Source of the DNA: Tetrahymena elliotti 4EA
Taxonomy: Eukaryota; Ciliophora; Oligohymenophorea; Hymenostomatida; Tetrahymenidae
Direction of reading: 5' to 3'
NCBI GenBank assembly: GCA_000231825.2
Contig: JH720352.1
Location: forward strand, 381,436 to 445,435
DNA length: 64,000 nucleotides
Below are positions 1-13,806 of the stretch, one piece after another (within the stretch, counting starts at the first letter, position 1; each line of letters begins with the position of its first letter). The translations under genes and the position numbers were made by a program. The notes beneath the pieces are model-generated. The model was not told the DNA's origin. It saw only the letters and a program-made list of their open reading frames with translations, and ran no database searches.

Positions 1-555
1 AACTCTAGTTGGTAAGTAAAGAATTTCTACTTTGTATGTCTATTTAAAAAGGTTATTCTAATTTTGGTTATCTTTTGCTTTCACAAAAACTCAATAAGCA
101 TTTGCTATATATTCGCTATAATTAATTTTATTTCAGGAATTTATACCTTCTATCTAAGACCTCATGACTATCTTTTTAGAAATATCTTAAAAGCTTTAGC
201 AGAATTAATTATTTCTGTAGTATGGATTTTCATGATTTTGTTTAATGAATAGTTTAAGAATCTTTAAGGGAACATTGTAATGAATAATGATTAAGTTGAT
301 TCTTTCATGAATAATGGTTATATAGCATCATTAATGGCTCTGGCTTATAATTTAATCTTCTTTTTCATATTTTTAATAGAAATTGTTATACATTTATCAA
401 ATATAATTAAGAAAAAGAAAAGAACTAATTTGATAATTAGAATGAAAGGGACTTAAAAATCTGAAAATTAATCTGTCTAAATAGGACATTAATTTTAAGA
501 TTAACCTCATTCAAAAATAAATAAAAAAATTATATATGAAAATGATACAATTTGA
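1..555 (+). CDS. C-terminal part of a cysteine-rich multipass membrane protein (5' end outside window)
   Basis: The frame is open from base 1 and ends at TGA 553-555, with in-frame TAA/TAG as Gln. The peptide has two hydrophobic hairpins (around bases 40-240 and 330-405) with the motif YLRPHDYLFRN, then a charged polar tail ending ENDTI. It closely matches the C-terminus of the next gene (7240-7812), so this is the last part of a tandem paralogue. Inferred role: a surface membrane protein with a large extracellular cysteine-rich region lying upstream of the window. Function unknown; the family assignment rests on the neighbouring copy. Confidence 0.75.
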
Positions 556-1548
556 ATAATATTTTGTTTTAAAGTTTATGTTTTCAATTCTCAAAGAAAT
601 AATAGGTGATATTCTTGTGTTTTGGACTTGTATGTTTAAATTGGGCTGGTTGCCCCTTTTTTCTATATATTATAATAAATTTTTTCTACTTATAATTTTG
701 AAATAGAAATTTTATATTTTTGTAAATCTACTCTTTCTTGGCTTTAAAATCGGTAAATGGAATAGAATACAGCTAAAAGATAAGTGTTTTGAATAGAAAG
801 ATTAGTTAAAGAAAGCATTTAAATTCAGAAAGTCAAGTTTTATATGGTAATTTCATATCCAAGACAAAATAGCATAAAATATTGAATTTAAATGTTTTTA
901 TTTATAATTTTTTGAAAATTTAAATTGTTTTAGTAATTTAAAAGTATATTTTGTTTATTTTTATCACATATTATAAATTTTATATTAATATAAATTTAAT
1001 GAAATACACCATTTATTTTATTTAATTTCAATTTTTTAATCCAAACTTTTGACATAAAAAATTTATTTGTTAAACATAATGTGAAGATATCAAAGTTAAT
1101 TGAATTTTTTTCATTAATTGTTTTCATATATTTTTTGAAAACAAAAATTGACCACCCTTTATAAAATCAAAATTTAAAGATTAGAAACTTAGAGAAGAAA
1201 TCAATCCATTTTTATGATTTTCAAAGAACTTAACAATTTATATTTGAAAAAATAAAGTCAAAGTCGAATAGTTATAGAAAGAAGATTTAGATTTTCCTTC
1301 TTCTTTTCTATATTATTTTAAATGAATTTTGCATAACCAAATTAAAAAATTCAAAATTCTTTGATTAGCAAAGAATTTATTATATGTTACTATTATGTAT
1401 TCTTTCATTCAGGATTTTGTTAATATTTTTCATAATAATACTAACAATTACAAATTATTATCCTTTAATCAATCTTAAAATTTAACTACTACTTAATATT
1501 AATAATTAAGGAAAACCAAATATAAATAGTTGATTAAATTTGTAAAAA
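556..1548. other. intergenic, no gene seen
   Basis: Very AT-rich spacer between the two tandem cysteine-rich membrane protein genes. No TGA-terminated frame with protein-like composition was seen on either strand. It should hold the 3' UTR of the first gene and the promoter/5' UTR of the second. Confidence 0.6.
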
Positions 1549-4500
1549 ATGTCAAATTTTTTCATTTAATTAAAAGCGATTTTCTTTCTCTTGACTTTTC
1601 TTACCTCAACAAGTGCTTAGCAGTGCCCAATAAAACGCTTAGTTTCAAAGAATACATATTTTAGCTGTGAGTAAGGATAGAAAAACTAAGTTAACAGCGG
1701 ACAATTAATGTTATCTGATTAGTCAACCAATATTTATCAATTAACTTTAACAGGGTGGTACATTCTTTTAGGAAACTCTAACTTAGATTATTTATTTATT
1801 CAGGCAAAGTATGATGAAAATAGTAATATCATTAGATTGGTATATAATCCTACTTAGAAAATAATCAAATATCAAATTTATGATCAATAGTAATAAATAT
1901 AAAGTATATCTTAGGAATAGTTTGATTAATTGTAAAATCAATGGTTTTTTATTAGATTAGGTATTAATCTTCTTTAGTAAAATGGCTAGAATTATATTTA
2001 TTATACAATATATTAAACCCTTACAAATATAATATACAATGAATTCAGAGTTTAAACAAAATATCCAGCATTTGATAACCAATAGTTTCAATTATATTAT
2101 GGGCAAAAGTCATACTTTCCTTTCAGTTCCTCTTGTAGTATTTCTAAACAAGTAAAATTAAATCATCTTAGTCAAATTAATTTATATACATAAAAATAAT
2201 AGATAAATCTTTATATAGGCAAAGCAAATAGTTAAGTATAGGGATATTTAGAGAAAGTATCTGGTTAAGAGATGTATTTAGAAGTCATTTAAAAATTGAA
2301 TGTAAATTATGCTCTTCCACATATTTCTGATTCAATAAATACTATTTTCTTCAATTTTGCACCTTAATAAAGATTTTATCCTACAATATTTTAAATATAG
2401 TCATACAGTGGAAATAGTATTACTATTACTGTTCCTTTCTAAGCTTAAAGTAATAATAATAGTTATTTTACTTTTCGAAAAATGGCCAATTATTTTCTTA
2501 GTATAAATTTTGAAGAAAGAGAAGGAATTTTAGTATTTCTAGAATTTCTAATTAATGGGCAAATGAATTAAATAAATTAGAGAAATCGTATCATGTCATT
2601 TTATACTTTTTCTTATTAAGAATATCATCACATATATATAAATAAAGTAAATAATAAAATATATTTAGAAGATTTTTTTATTTCTTAATATTCCTTATTA
2701 GCAGAAATTAATCTAGATACTTGGTATAGATTAACTTATTCCATTTAAATTGTATTTAATAATATTATCAAAACAGTTTATTTAAATGGGATTTTAATTT
2801 CAAATCAATAGTATTCATATCAATTTGTAGGAATTTTATTTTCTCATTTTTTGAATTTCGACGACTTCAACCTCAATGTAAAGTAATGTCTTACATAAAA
2901 AATAAAAAAGTTTCTCATAAAAGAATAAACAGATTTTTATCAAAATTTAGAAATTTTAATTAAATTAAGTAAAAATTTGGCATTTATTATGAGACTTAAT
3001 TTAAGCATATTGAAATTTTTATTTATTTAGAATTTATTTTAAAAATAAAGGAGCATTTAATTTTACCAAGGAGGGTTTTTTGAAAAGTGTAATAGCTGTA
3101 CTATGTCACTAGATCTTTAAAACTCTAACTGCTTATAATGTGAAGGCCTAAATCATTATCTATAAAAATCTAGGTCTTACTAATGTGTCTCTTAATGCGA
3201 AAATGATTATTCTTCAGAGCCATAGAATTTCAGTTGTGACTTGAAAATATACCAGCAAAAAAGTTGCATCTATCCTTATGGTTAATATTACGATTAAGAA
3301 TGTGTTTGCCCAGATGGTCTCTATAAAGATAATAATTAATGCAAAGAATGTCCAGATTATTGTGTGAGATGTATTTCATCTACTAAATGTATAGAGTATT
3401 ATGGAATTCCAAGAAATGAAAATGGTAATAAAATGTTATTTTATAAATGATAAATAATTATTTTTCAAAAAGGTTAATGTGAAGTAGGGGAATATGATGA
3501 TGGGAAAAGTTGCATATCTGATTTTATAATAATTCCTAATACATAAAATGCTCAACTTTTGTTTTAAACTTAAAATTTAGTTTGTAATACTTCACCCACT
3601 TAAATAAACAAAGATGATTTTAGCTTCAAAGATGCATCTTTATTTGTAGGAACATAATCAGATTCTTTCTTTTTGACTTTTAGCTTTAATTTATAATTAA
3701 ATTCTCCATATAACTAAAATAATTATTACACTCTCTTCTATTTAACAAATGAGGAATACCACTTATTTACATTAGCAGCAAAAGCCATTTCTAATGATGA
3801 TATGACATTTATTTTGATTTAAGAATATTAAAGCTCTTAAATAGATATAATAAGTGGGCATTTAGATACAAATACTGAAGTTTAGATTGGCTTTTACACA
3901 AATTTAAGTGATGTGAGTTTAATTGTATAATATCCAAACTCTCCTTAATCTTTTTACAAATCAAAATTTTAAAAAATGTATCCTATTTTGTTAAAACCTG
4001 AACTAGTTTTTGCTAAATCATCTCCTATTTTTTCTTCTTATCTGTATCCTTGTTAGTTTTTGGGCAAATTAGGATCTAATAATGTTCTTTTTAAAGGTAT
4101 TTAAATTATTTTTTCTCATTAACAAAATTTTATTTTTATGTTAAAATTTTCGAAAATTGAATATTGATTTTTTCTGATGACATTTTAAATTAACTAACAT
4201 GCAGGTAGAAATATGGGTTTTTACACTCATATTTGAATCCCCACCCTAAATTTCTTTAAATTTTTAATACTAATTTTTGTTTTAGTAAAAATATTTTTTA
4301 ATTTAAATATTAAAAATAAGGTCATTATACAATGTTCAAGTTTGAGAGATTACTAAAAGCACTTTTAGAATCAGATTTAATTAACGTTCTAAACTTCAAC
4401 TTTTGTGAATTTTCTAGTGAAGAAATTCTGAGTAGTTCCTCCGTTAAAAATAAATTTGATAATAATTTATTCCTCCAACTTTCAAAAATAAATTATGGGT

Positions 4501-7500
4501 TTTCCTAAATTTAAGGAATTAAATTGAGTGATTCAGCAGAAGGATCTATTTATCTTGATTCTAAATTAGATTTTTCAAAGCCTGTCGTAATTCAGATGTC
4601 TTTTTCTGGATATTTCATTCATGGATATGAATTTTTTAACATTATCTTTAATTAATAAGCTTTAATTTATTTTCAAGCTACTTTCCTTTATTTTAGTAGT
4701 CAATAATTTGAAATATGTATCCTTGGTGAATGTAAGAAATTATCTTAAGGAAAAATGTTTTATATGAATCCAAACTTTTTAAGTAACAAAATTGAAATTT
4801 TTTACAAAACAAATATTTTTATTTTTAAATTAGTTGTAAAAATATCTTCTATGAAATATCCTAGTGGATTAGAGATTGTTAAATTTGAAGTGGTGCTAAA
4901 CTATAGAACAGATGAATTAGAATTCGTTTTTCCATTATCTTAATATATTAGTTCTAAATTGTTAATCAAAATAGGATCCTAAAAGGCAACAGCAGGATTT
5001 TTATTTTTAAGTGATTTGTAGATTTACTAAGGAGGATATTTTTATATTAAATATGAAAATAATAATCCTTGCCTTATTTATATTAATAAATCTGATATGA
5101 AGTGTATAATTCCTAAATAAGGATATGCTATAAAGAATAATCTCGCTATTCCCAATTCACATTGTAATTATGGAGAGGATTTTAATTCACCAATTTTGTT
5201 CTTTAACCCTTACGCACTGAAATGCCAAAATTCAAATGTGATAATTCCCTTTTGCTTAGAAATGATTTTCAGTAATCTTAATCAGTGTACTAAATGCTTT
5301 GATTAAACATATATGGATGTATCTAAGAATTGTGAATGTATTTAAGGAATGTATTTAGATAAGGTGACTCAAAAATGCAAGTGTAAATTGTTACTGTTTG
5401 GTTAACAATAATTATTAATTAATTATTCTTAAATAATAAAGTTTGCTCAAAAGTTTGTAAATCATGCTCAATTAATGAAAACAATTGTACTTAATGTATG
5501 GAACAATCCTTAATTCCACCAAACTGTAATTGCCTTCTCTCTAACTAATTTAGAAGCAGCTAATATTTATGCGAAAGTATTTTATTCAAAAACATGTTTT
5601 TTCATAATTAAAACAAATTATTAAATTTTTAATGCTTAATAAATTTAAAATATTTAATTTATAAAGAATATTTTTTTTAACTCATTCACCATTCAACCCT
5701 ATTGTTTATTAATTAGATTGTGATATTCAATGTGATAGATGTTTTGGTAATTCCAGCACATGTATTTCTTGCAGCTATGGTAGAATAAACCCACCAATAT
5801 GTTTTTGTGATCCCGATACTTACATGAATTATCTTATTGATTCAATAAGTAAAGCATGTGAAAAAATTTAATGTTAAAATAAATGCAAAACATGCTCTAA
5901 AAAACCTGAAAATTGTATTTAATGCAAAGGTGATAGAGTTAATCCTCCTATTTGTAATTGCCCAACAGGTTTATATGATCCCATTAATTAAAATAATGAA
6001 TTTTGTTTAAAATGCCCTAGTAATTTTTACTATGATATACAATTTAATAAATGTATTTAATGTAACTAATTTTGCAATACTTGCTTTGGACCTAATATTA
6101 ACAATTGCTTAAGTTGCCATTCAAATTATAAACTAAATTAATAAAATTAATGTTTTTGCAAAGAGGGAAGTTCACCTGTTATTGATTAAAATAATTACAG
6201 CTAATGTTTTAAGAATATGGATATCATTCAAAATATTTATATCAAAAACAATTAATACTCTATTTTAATCAATTTTGAGTATGAAATAGATTATATAGAA
6301 TCAATAATACAAAAATTCGGAATTAATTTAGTTTTTTCTTTTACTATTGGCTAAATAAACCCTGATTACTATTCAATTATAAGCTATAGCTTCCCTAAAT
6401 ATGATCAAATAATACTCAATATTGAAATAAAAAAGAATATTTATAGAACATCTGGATAACTAAGCTTTTTGAAATCAAATATTTTCTAAAATTATAAAAA
6501 CCAAGCAGTTTTAAATCCCGTCTATTTAAAATAGCCTTTTTAATTTGAAATTGGACCCTATTTTACTGAGACGAAGCTTTAAATTGGTGTAAAACTAGCA
6601 TCTGCTTTAAATTAGTAAACAATAGATTTTATTAGAAATATCTAGTTTTTGTTTTATTTCATCAATTCAGCTCAACCTACAGTCATGCTTTTGTTAGTAG
6701 ACATACAGATTCCTCCTAATTTTTACAATTTTCTGTCTGAAATAGGACAATTGGTATTCAGAAATGTTTCTGAATATAATTAAATACATTTCTAAAACTA
6801 TTATTCTTTTGGGGGATAAAATATTACAAGCTATGTCAAACCTACTAAAATTTATCAATTTGATAGAGTCGGATTCTGCAATTCTTACTTAGCTAATGCT
6901 GAATTCATTTTTTATAAGTATTTGATCTGTTTATTCCTCTTTTTTATTTTCAAAATAACTTAGGCTCTCTATTTGTAGAAAAGATACTAATAAATTATTA
7001 AAAAATTTTTTATGAACCGTTTAATAGCAGAAACTGAAATAAATTTTTTGATGAATTTTTTATCAATTATGATCTAGTTCTTAAACATCTAATAAGAAGA
7101 AGATCTAAGCAGATAAAATTTGTATGCTTCAATATTTGTATTATTAATAATATTTAGCTTTTAGTTATAATTTTATAAAGAATACAACAAGTAAAGATTA
7201 AATCAAGAAAAAGATTTTTTTAATATCTTAGAGGGTAAGCTTGATAAAAATAGAGTGAATTCGTGTTGGTCAGTAAAGAATTTCTACTTTGTATGTCTAT
7301 TCAAAAAGATTGTTCTAATTTTGGTTATCTTTTGCTTATACAAAAACTCAGTTAGTGTTTGCTTTATATTTTCCATAATTAATTTGATTTCAGGAATATA
7401 TATCTTATATCTAAGACCTCATGATTTTCTTTTTAGAAATATCTTAAAAGCTTTAGCAGATATAATTATTTCTGTAGTATGGATTTTCATGATCTTGTTT

Positions 7501-7812
7501 AATTAATAGTTTAAGAATCTTTAAGGGGACATTGTACTAAACGATGATTAAGTTGATTCAATAATGGCTAAAGGTTTTACAGCATCATTAATGACTCTGG
7601 CTTATAATTTAATATTTTTATTAATATTTTTAATAGAAATTGTTTTACTTTTATAAGATTTAATGAAGAAAAAGAAAGGAATTAATTTGGTTATCGAAAT
7701 GAAAGGAACTTAATAATCAGAAGATTAATCTATTTAAATAGGACACTAATCGGAAGATAATCATGATTTAAAAATCAATAAGAAAATTATTTATGAAAAT
7801 GATAAAACTTGA
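1549..7812 (+). CDS. Large cysteine-rich surface protein with multipass C-terminus
   Basis: Five exons: 1549-3424, 3473-4096, 4321-5400, 5442-5576, 5717-7812, giving 1936 aa. The start is the first ATG and opens a signal peptide (FFIQLKAIFFLLTFLTSTSA). Three blocks of CxxC-type cysteine repeats (about bases 3090-3520, 5285-5560 and 5717-6210), like furin/growth-factor-receptor repeats, alternate with cysteine-poor domains. Several hydrophobic segments lie in the last 300 aa, including FYFVCLFKKIVLILVIFCL and YLRPHDFLFRN. Giant proteins of this kind form large families in Tetrahymena and Paramecium and are often mislabelled zinc-finger or TNFR proteins. I infer cell-surface location; ligand and function are unknown. 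Intron phases were set by keeping the Cys pattern; the 41-bp intron at 5401-5441 is the least certain. Confidence 0.8.
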
Positions 7813-8762
7813 ATTTTACAAAGTTATTTTATTTATATTTTTATAATGAAATTTTCATTAAATTTAATAAATTATAATTTTTTGAGAGTATTAATTTCAT
7901 AAAAAAATTTCAATTTACAAAATAAATTAAAAAAAAAAATTAACTCTTTTATAATCAAAATGATAAAATGAGAAAACTTTTTAGTTAATAATTTCATTAA
8001 AAAAATAAAAATTCTTAAACATACATATATATTTTTTTATTAAAAATTAAAATTTGTAAACTTCTATTTATAAAAGAAAATTTAGCTTTGAAAAATATCT
8101 TTATATTTTAGTTTCAATTTATTAAAATAAAATTCAATCTTTTATAAATTTTAACTTAAAAACGGAATAGAATAAATCTGGAATGTATAAAAATACAATT
8201 AAATCAATAAACATTATATATTTTTGAATAATTTAAATAAATAAGATGGCTATGAAAACCAGAAAAGAAAGTATTTTCAAATGCAGTTTTGATGATTTAA
8301 TCTTTTATAATTAACTTTATAAAAGTATTATTATCAACTTTTTATTATTTTTATGGACATTCCACAAGCCAATAGAGATAAAGATGTCTTCCTAAAAGTA
8401 CTAACTTAATTTTACTACTAGTATTATTTTAAAATCAATAAAATAATTCTCCTCTATTCATATAATTTTTATTCAGATCATCTTACAAAATATCTTTTAG
8501 GATGAAAAGCAAATCCATAATAATGTAAATAGTATCTTAAATCAAAAAAGTAAAAGAAATAAACAAATAATCAAAGATTTAATATTAATCCTTTTTGAAA
8601 GAAAAAATCTTTCATCTCATTTTTATAAAAATTTCTATAAAAGAAATAAATGAAGTTATCATAATGACTTTTCATCAATCATTTATAAACAGATCTCAAT
8701 CACTTTTGATAAATAATAATTATAAATTTAATTCATAATTTAAATAAAAAAATCCATTTCAA
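7813..8762. other. intergenic, no gene seen
   Basis: AT-rich spacer upstream of the first aspartyl protease. Short stretches, for example near 8565-8590, resemble sequence near 11325-11350 upstream of the second protease, consistent with a duplication that included some 5' flank. No gene supported. Confidence 0.5.
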
Positions 8763-10246
8763 ATGAAAAAAGTTGGAACTTTCCTTTTACTTTTACTTGC
8801 TATTAACTTGGCTACTTCTCAAATAACAGTCCCTATTCGCAAGAGAATTCCAAAATCTGAAAATGAAAGCAATAGCTTCTTAGATGACCCCGATTAAATT
8901 GCTATTACTAAATTGATTAATCACAGTTTAGAAATGTACTCTGGTGATATTTAACTTGGTTTTTCTCAACAATCATTTACAGTAGATTTTGATTCTGGAT
9001 CTAATCTTTTGTGGTTGACTAGCAAGAACTGTCCTTCTTGTGTGGTAATTAATATAATTTCTTTAGAATTTCTTTTATATTCTTTTAATTAAAATCTATT
9101 TAGAAAGACGGGTTCAAGAATAGTTATGACTGTCTTGCTTCAGATGGATGCAATTTGACTAATATCCCTGCATAAGTTAGTTATGGTGGCGGTAATTCAG
9201 TTAAAGGACATATTGCTAGAATTCCAGTTAGCATTTCAGGAAAAGGTCCAGTTACTGAATCTCTTCTTCTTGTTGAATAATCAGTCAACAATGAAGGCTT
9301 AGAAGTAAATAATTTAATTAAAATTGATAAATAGATAAAATAATTCTCGAAATTAATAAATAAAAAAATTAATTTATTTTTTTAAATAAAAGTCTGATGG
9401 TTTGATGGGTCTTGGTGTTTATGATCAAAATGATCCCAACTCAGTTGCTTTTGTAAACAAATTATTTTAATCAGGCTTTATCCCTAAGAGTCAATTCAGT
9501 TTCTATCTTGGTTTTGGTGAAAATGATTCTGAACTCGTTGTTGGTGGTTTTGACTCAACTAAGCTTGCCAATCCTTCTGAACTCTACTATCATCCTATTA
9601 TTTTAACTGGCTAACATAATGACAATTAGAGATGGAGAGTTGCCTTTAAATCTGTTTCTTTCGGAAACTAGTCTCTTTCATTGACTTCATAAAATACTGG
9701 TATCATTGATTCTGGTACTACTTTAGCCTATATTAGAACTGATGTCTATAACAATTGGATTAAATATCTTAAAACTTTAACTACTCTTAAAACAGTTACT
9801 GCTGAAGGAGAATCATTCTAAGCAGTTAAGTGTGGAACTACTTTGCCTGATTTAGTTTTCACTCTTACCGATGTCAATGGTGTTGATAGAGACTATGCTC
9901 TTCCATCTTCTTTCTATATATTAAAGTAAGATAATACTTGCGTTATTGGTATTCTTGGTAGAACTATTAGCTAAGATATTTAATTCTTGATGGGTGACGT
10001 TTTCATGAGAAGATTTGTCTCTGTTTTTGACTACACCAACCTTTCTATGGGTAAAAAATTTTTAAATGATGCAAATTATTAATTTTTTTATCATTTAACT
10101 TTAATTTAGGTCTTTCTGTCTCAGTTGCTGTCCCTCCCTCAGTTACTAATGAAACTGTTATTAAATTAAATATTTCTGCTTTAATATTATCAATGGTCTC
10201 AATAGCTGGTATTGTTTTCCTTGCTTTCAGAGCTTTAAGAAAGTGA
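8763..10246 (+). CDS. Pepsin-family (A1) aspartyl protease, membrane-anchored, copy 1
   Basis: Four exons: 8763-9044, 9104-9304, 9393-10050, 10110-10246; 425 aa. Signal peptide (residues 1-19), then a short propeptide-like stretch with KR sites. Both catalytic aspartates are present: Asp77 in DFDSGSNLLW and Asp267 in GIIDSGTTLAY. The flap tyrosine is in VSYGGGNSVKG. The C-terminus is a hydrophobic helix (ALILSMVSIAGIVFLAF) followed by RALRK, so the enzyme is probably a type I membrane protein of the lysosomal, phagosomal or secretory system. Both active-site triads read DSG rather than the commoner DTG, which is tolerated in the family. Tandem with a close paralogue at 11538-13017 that shares the same intron positions. 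Confidence 0.93.
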
Positions 10247-11537
10247 GAATTAAAAAAAATATTAATAAAAAATAATATAATGTTTTTTTATTTTAAATAT
10301 AATAATATTTGTTTAATTTAAAAATTTATCAAACAAAAATAAAATTTTCATTTTCATTAACAAAAGACATTCAAAAAATTAATTTATCTAATTATTAATA
10401 TGATAAGATGATTATCTAAAAGTTTTATATTATTTCATTTTTTTTAGTTTGAAATAAAAAAAAAATAAATTAATTTTAAAACGTTCAAAAAAATTTTAAT
10501 TAGAAATGGGTAAAATTGAAAAAGTAAGATCAATGTATATCAAGAATTTGATATCAAATTAATAATTTTAATATCCTTATTTTATAAAAGAAATCTTCTG
10601 AAAACATTACAGATTTAAGAATATTTTTAAATAGAAAAATGGAAATGAAATGACCGGATTTTTTGCAAAAGAAAAACTCATAAAGCTGGTTTTATTTGTT
10701 TCAGTTTACTCATAAATATTATTTATATTAGAAAAAAAATAATATAAATATAAATGAGCTTTCATTATTAAGTATTTAGTTATTTAAAAACATTAAGACA
10801 TCTTAAACAAACAAAAACTGTTAATAACAAACTTAATGTGAGAATTTAAATGATTTAGATAGCATAAAAATTCCAGATCTATTTTCTCCAATCATTTTAT
10901 AGATTTATTCAACATGATAAATTCGAAGGAAAATAAAATCATTTGTTACAATTTCATTATTTAGATTTTTTAATAAAACCTTGAAGAAAATTGATTTGAT
11001 TTTTGTTGTTAATTTTTATTTTCTGAGAGATTCTAATTAAGAAGATGTAATTTAGATTGTTAAATCTTTTATAATTGAATTAATAAAAGTAAATTTTGAT
11101 TAACTTAATAATAAATCTAATATTAAATGATAAGAAATTTTTGGATTTTATTCATTTATAATATGTCAATGCTTATTTTATTGCTAAAACTTTACACATT
11201 TTCAGTTTTTACTCTAAATAAAATAAAATTTTGTAGAATTTTAAAAATAATTTTTGGATTTATTTGATCGCTTTTTTTTCGTAAACAAAATATTAGGAGA
11301 AAATTTCGAGAAAGATTAAGTTATAATCAAAGATTTAACAATTTAAAGAATTTATTAGGATCAATAATTTAAATTTTTGATCTTTTTAATAAAATTAAAT
11401 GAAAATTTATATAAAAGAAATATTTAAGTGATCAAATATAAAAGATTTTTTTTTTTTAAGGATATTAAAATTGGCTAAATTTCTTGTGATTTTAATATTT
11501 ATTATAAAAATTAAATATATTAATTAACAAAAATAAA
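10247..11537. other. intergenic, no gene seen
   Basis: AT-rich spacer between the tandem proteases, with several homopolymer runs. No ciliate-code reading frame with protein-like composition was found. Confidence 0.5.
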
Positions 11538-13017
11538 ATGAGATCTGTTTCTACATTAATCTTTGTTCTACTTGCCCTTAACTTGGTTGCCTCTTAAATT
11601 ACTATTCCTATTCGTAAGAGAGTAAAAGAATCTGAAAACGAAAGCAATGGTTTCTTAGATGATCCCGAACAAATTGCCGTTGATAAATTAATTAATCACA
11701 GTCTTATGATGTACTCTGGTGATATTGAACTTGGTTTTTCTCAAAAAACTTTCACAGTTGATTTTGATTCTGGCTCTAATCTTTTATGGTTAACCAGCTA
11801 AAACTGTCCTACTTGTGTTGTAAAAAAATTAAAAATCTTTAAAAGAATTATTTTTTATCTTTTTCAAAAAATAAAACTTAGGCTGATGGATTCAAGAACA
11901 GCTATGACTGTGTTGCTTCAGATGGATGTACTTTAACTAATACTCCCGCTTCAGTTACATATGGTGGTGGTGCTGCAGTCAAAGGTCATATTGCTAGAAT
12001 TCCTGTCAGTATTTCAGGAAGAGGTCCAGTCACTGAATCACTTCTTCTTGTTGAATAATCTGTTAACAATAAGGGATTATAAGTAAATAATTAAAATAAA
12101 AAAAATTTTTTTTATTAATTTAATTATTTTTAACCAAAAGTCTGATGGTTTGATGGGTCTTGGTGTTTATGATTAAAATGATCCTAATTCAGTTGCATTC
12201 GTAAACAAATTATTCTAATCGGGCTTTATCCCTAAGAGTCAATTCAGTTTCTATCTTGGTTTTGGTGAAAATGATTCTGAACTCGTTGTTGGTGGTGTTG
12301 ATACTACTAAGCTTGCCAATCCTTCTGAAATCTATAACCATCCTATTATTTTGAATGGCTAACATAATGACAATTAAAGATGGAGAGTTGGCTTTAAGTC
12401 TGTTTCTTTCGGTAACTAATCTATTTAATTGACTTCTGCAAATACTGGTATCATTGATTCTGGTACTACTTTAGCCTATATTAGATTAGACGTTTACAAT
12501 AAATGGATTAAATATCTTAAGACTGTTGCTCCCCTTAAAGCTATTTCTGGTGGTTTTTACTCAGTTAAGTGTGGTACTACTTTACCAGATTTAACTTTCA
12601 CTCTTACTGATGTTAATGGAGTTGACAGAAACTACAATCTTCCTTCTTCTTTCTACATCTTATAAGAAGACAGTACTTGCATTATTGCTGTCCAAAGTAG
12701 TTAGATTGGTAGCGATGTTTAATTCTTATTAGGTGATGTTTTCATGAGAAGATTTGTCTCCATTTTCGACTACACTAACCTTACTCTAGGTAATAAATTT
12801 ATTTAATATTTATTATTAAATTTAACATATATTTCGTTAATATTCACTTTTAAAAATATTCTAAAATTTTATATTAGGTCTTTCAGTTTCTGTTGCTGAT
12901 CCAACCACAATTCCTGCTATTCGTGTTACTACTAAATTAAACTTAACTCCTTTAGTTTTAGGATTTGTTGCCTTAGCAGGACTCATTTTCGTCACTTTAA
13001 GAGCTTTAAGAAAGTGA
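11538..13017 (+). CDS. Pepsin-family (A1) aspartyl protease, membrane-anchored, copy 2
   Basis: Four exons: 11538-11819, 11882-12082, 12141-12789, 12878-13017; 423 aa. Exons 1 and 2 are exactly the same length as in copy 1 and intron phases are identical. Signal peptide MRSVSTLIFVLLALNLVAS; catalytic Asp77 (DFDSGSNLLW) and Asp267 (IIDSGTTLAYI); flap VTYGGGAAVKG; C-terminal transmembrane helix and RALRK tail. The main differences from copy 1 are in the second lobe: IIAVQSSQIGSDVQ here against VIGILGRTISQDIQ in copy 1, and a rewritten stretch after LKTVAPLK. The pair arose by tandem duplication and both look intact. Likely a membrane-bound digestive or processing protease. Confidence 0.93.
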
Positions 13018-13806
13018 TTTATTATTAACAAATAAATAAATAATTCTATTAATCATGTGATGTTTTTTGTAATACCTTAAATGTCTAAAAGTTTAAAAAA
13101 TTTTATTAATTAAAAATTCCAAACTAAACTAAACCATAATTTAAAGATTTTTTAGATGAAACTTCTAATTAGATGAAGAGAATATAAATTTTTAGAGTAT
13201 TTTTGAAATAATATTATTTATGTTTATTTTTTAATTAAAGTAAAATTACAAAAACAACCAATTAATTATTTTTTACATAACAAGATATTTGAATAGTTTA
13301 ATTTCAATTTAATTCTATTTAAAAATTTATACCAATTTCTACTAAAAGAATATTTTAAGAATGTTTTTCTTATTCTTATTCTTATCTTACATTTTTTTTG
13401 TTTTAAAGTTAATTAATTCTTATCATTATTTGGAACAATAACTTTTATTTTGATCAAAATTTATTTAATTTGTTTAGACACTTTATTAGCAGTATCAAAT
13501 CCTTATTAAATTTGAAATATCATCATAGAATCTTCTGATATTTTTTATAAAATATTAAAAATAATATAAACTAGTTAAAAAATGTGTAGTAGAAAATAGA
13601 TTATAAAATTTATTTAAATTAAGAAATAGAATTATCAAAAAGATTTGAATTCATAAAAGTTGACTTGAGCGATAAGAAAAACGATATAGAAAAATCTACA
13701 CAAAGATCTATCAAATTTCTGACTTAATTATTATCTGAGCAATAAAAGATATAGACGTAATTCAAATATCTAAGAATTAATTATTAATTCAATTAATTGA
13801 TGAGAG
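13018..13806. other. intergenic, no gene seen
   Basis: AT-rich spacer with the 3' UTR of the second protease and the promoter of the UBR-box gene. Nothing else recognised. Confidence 0.5.
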
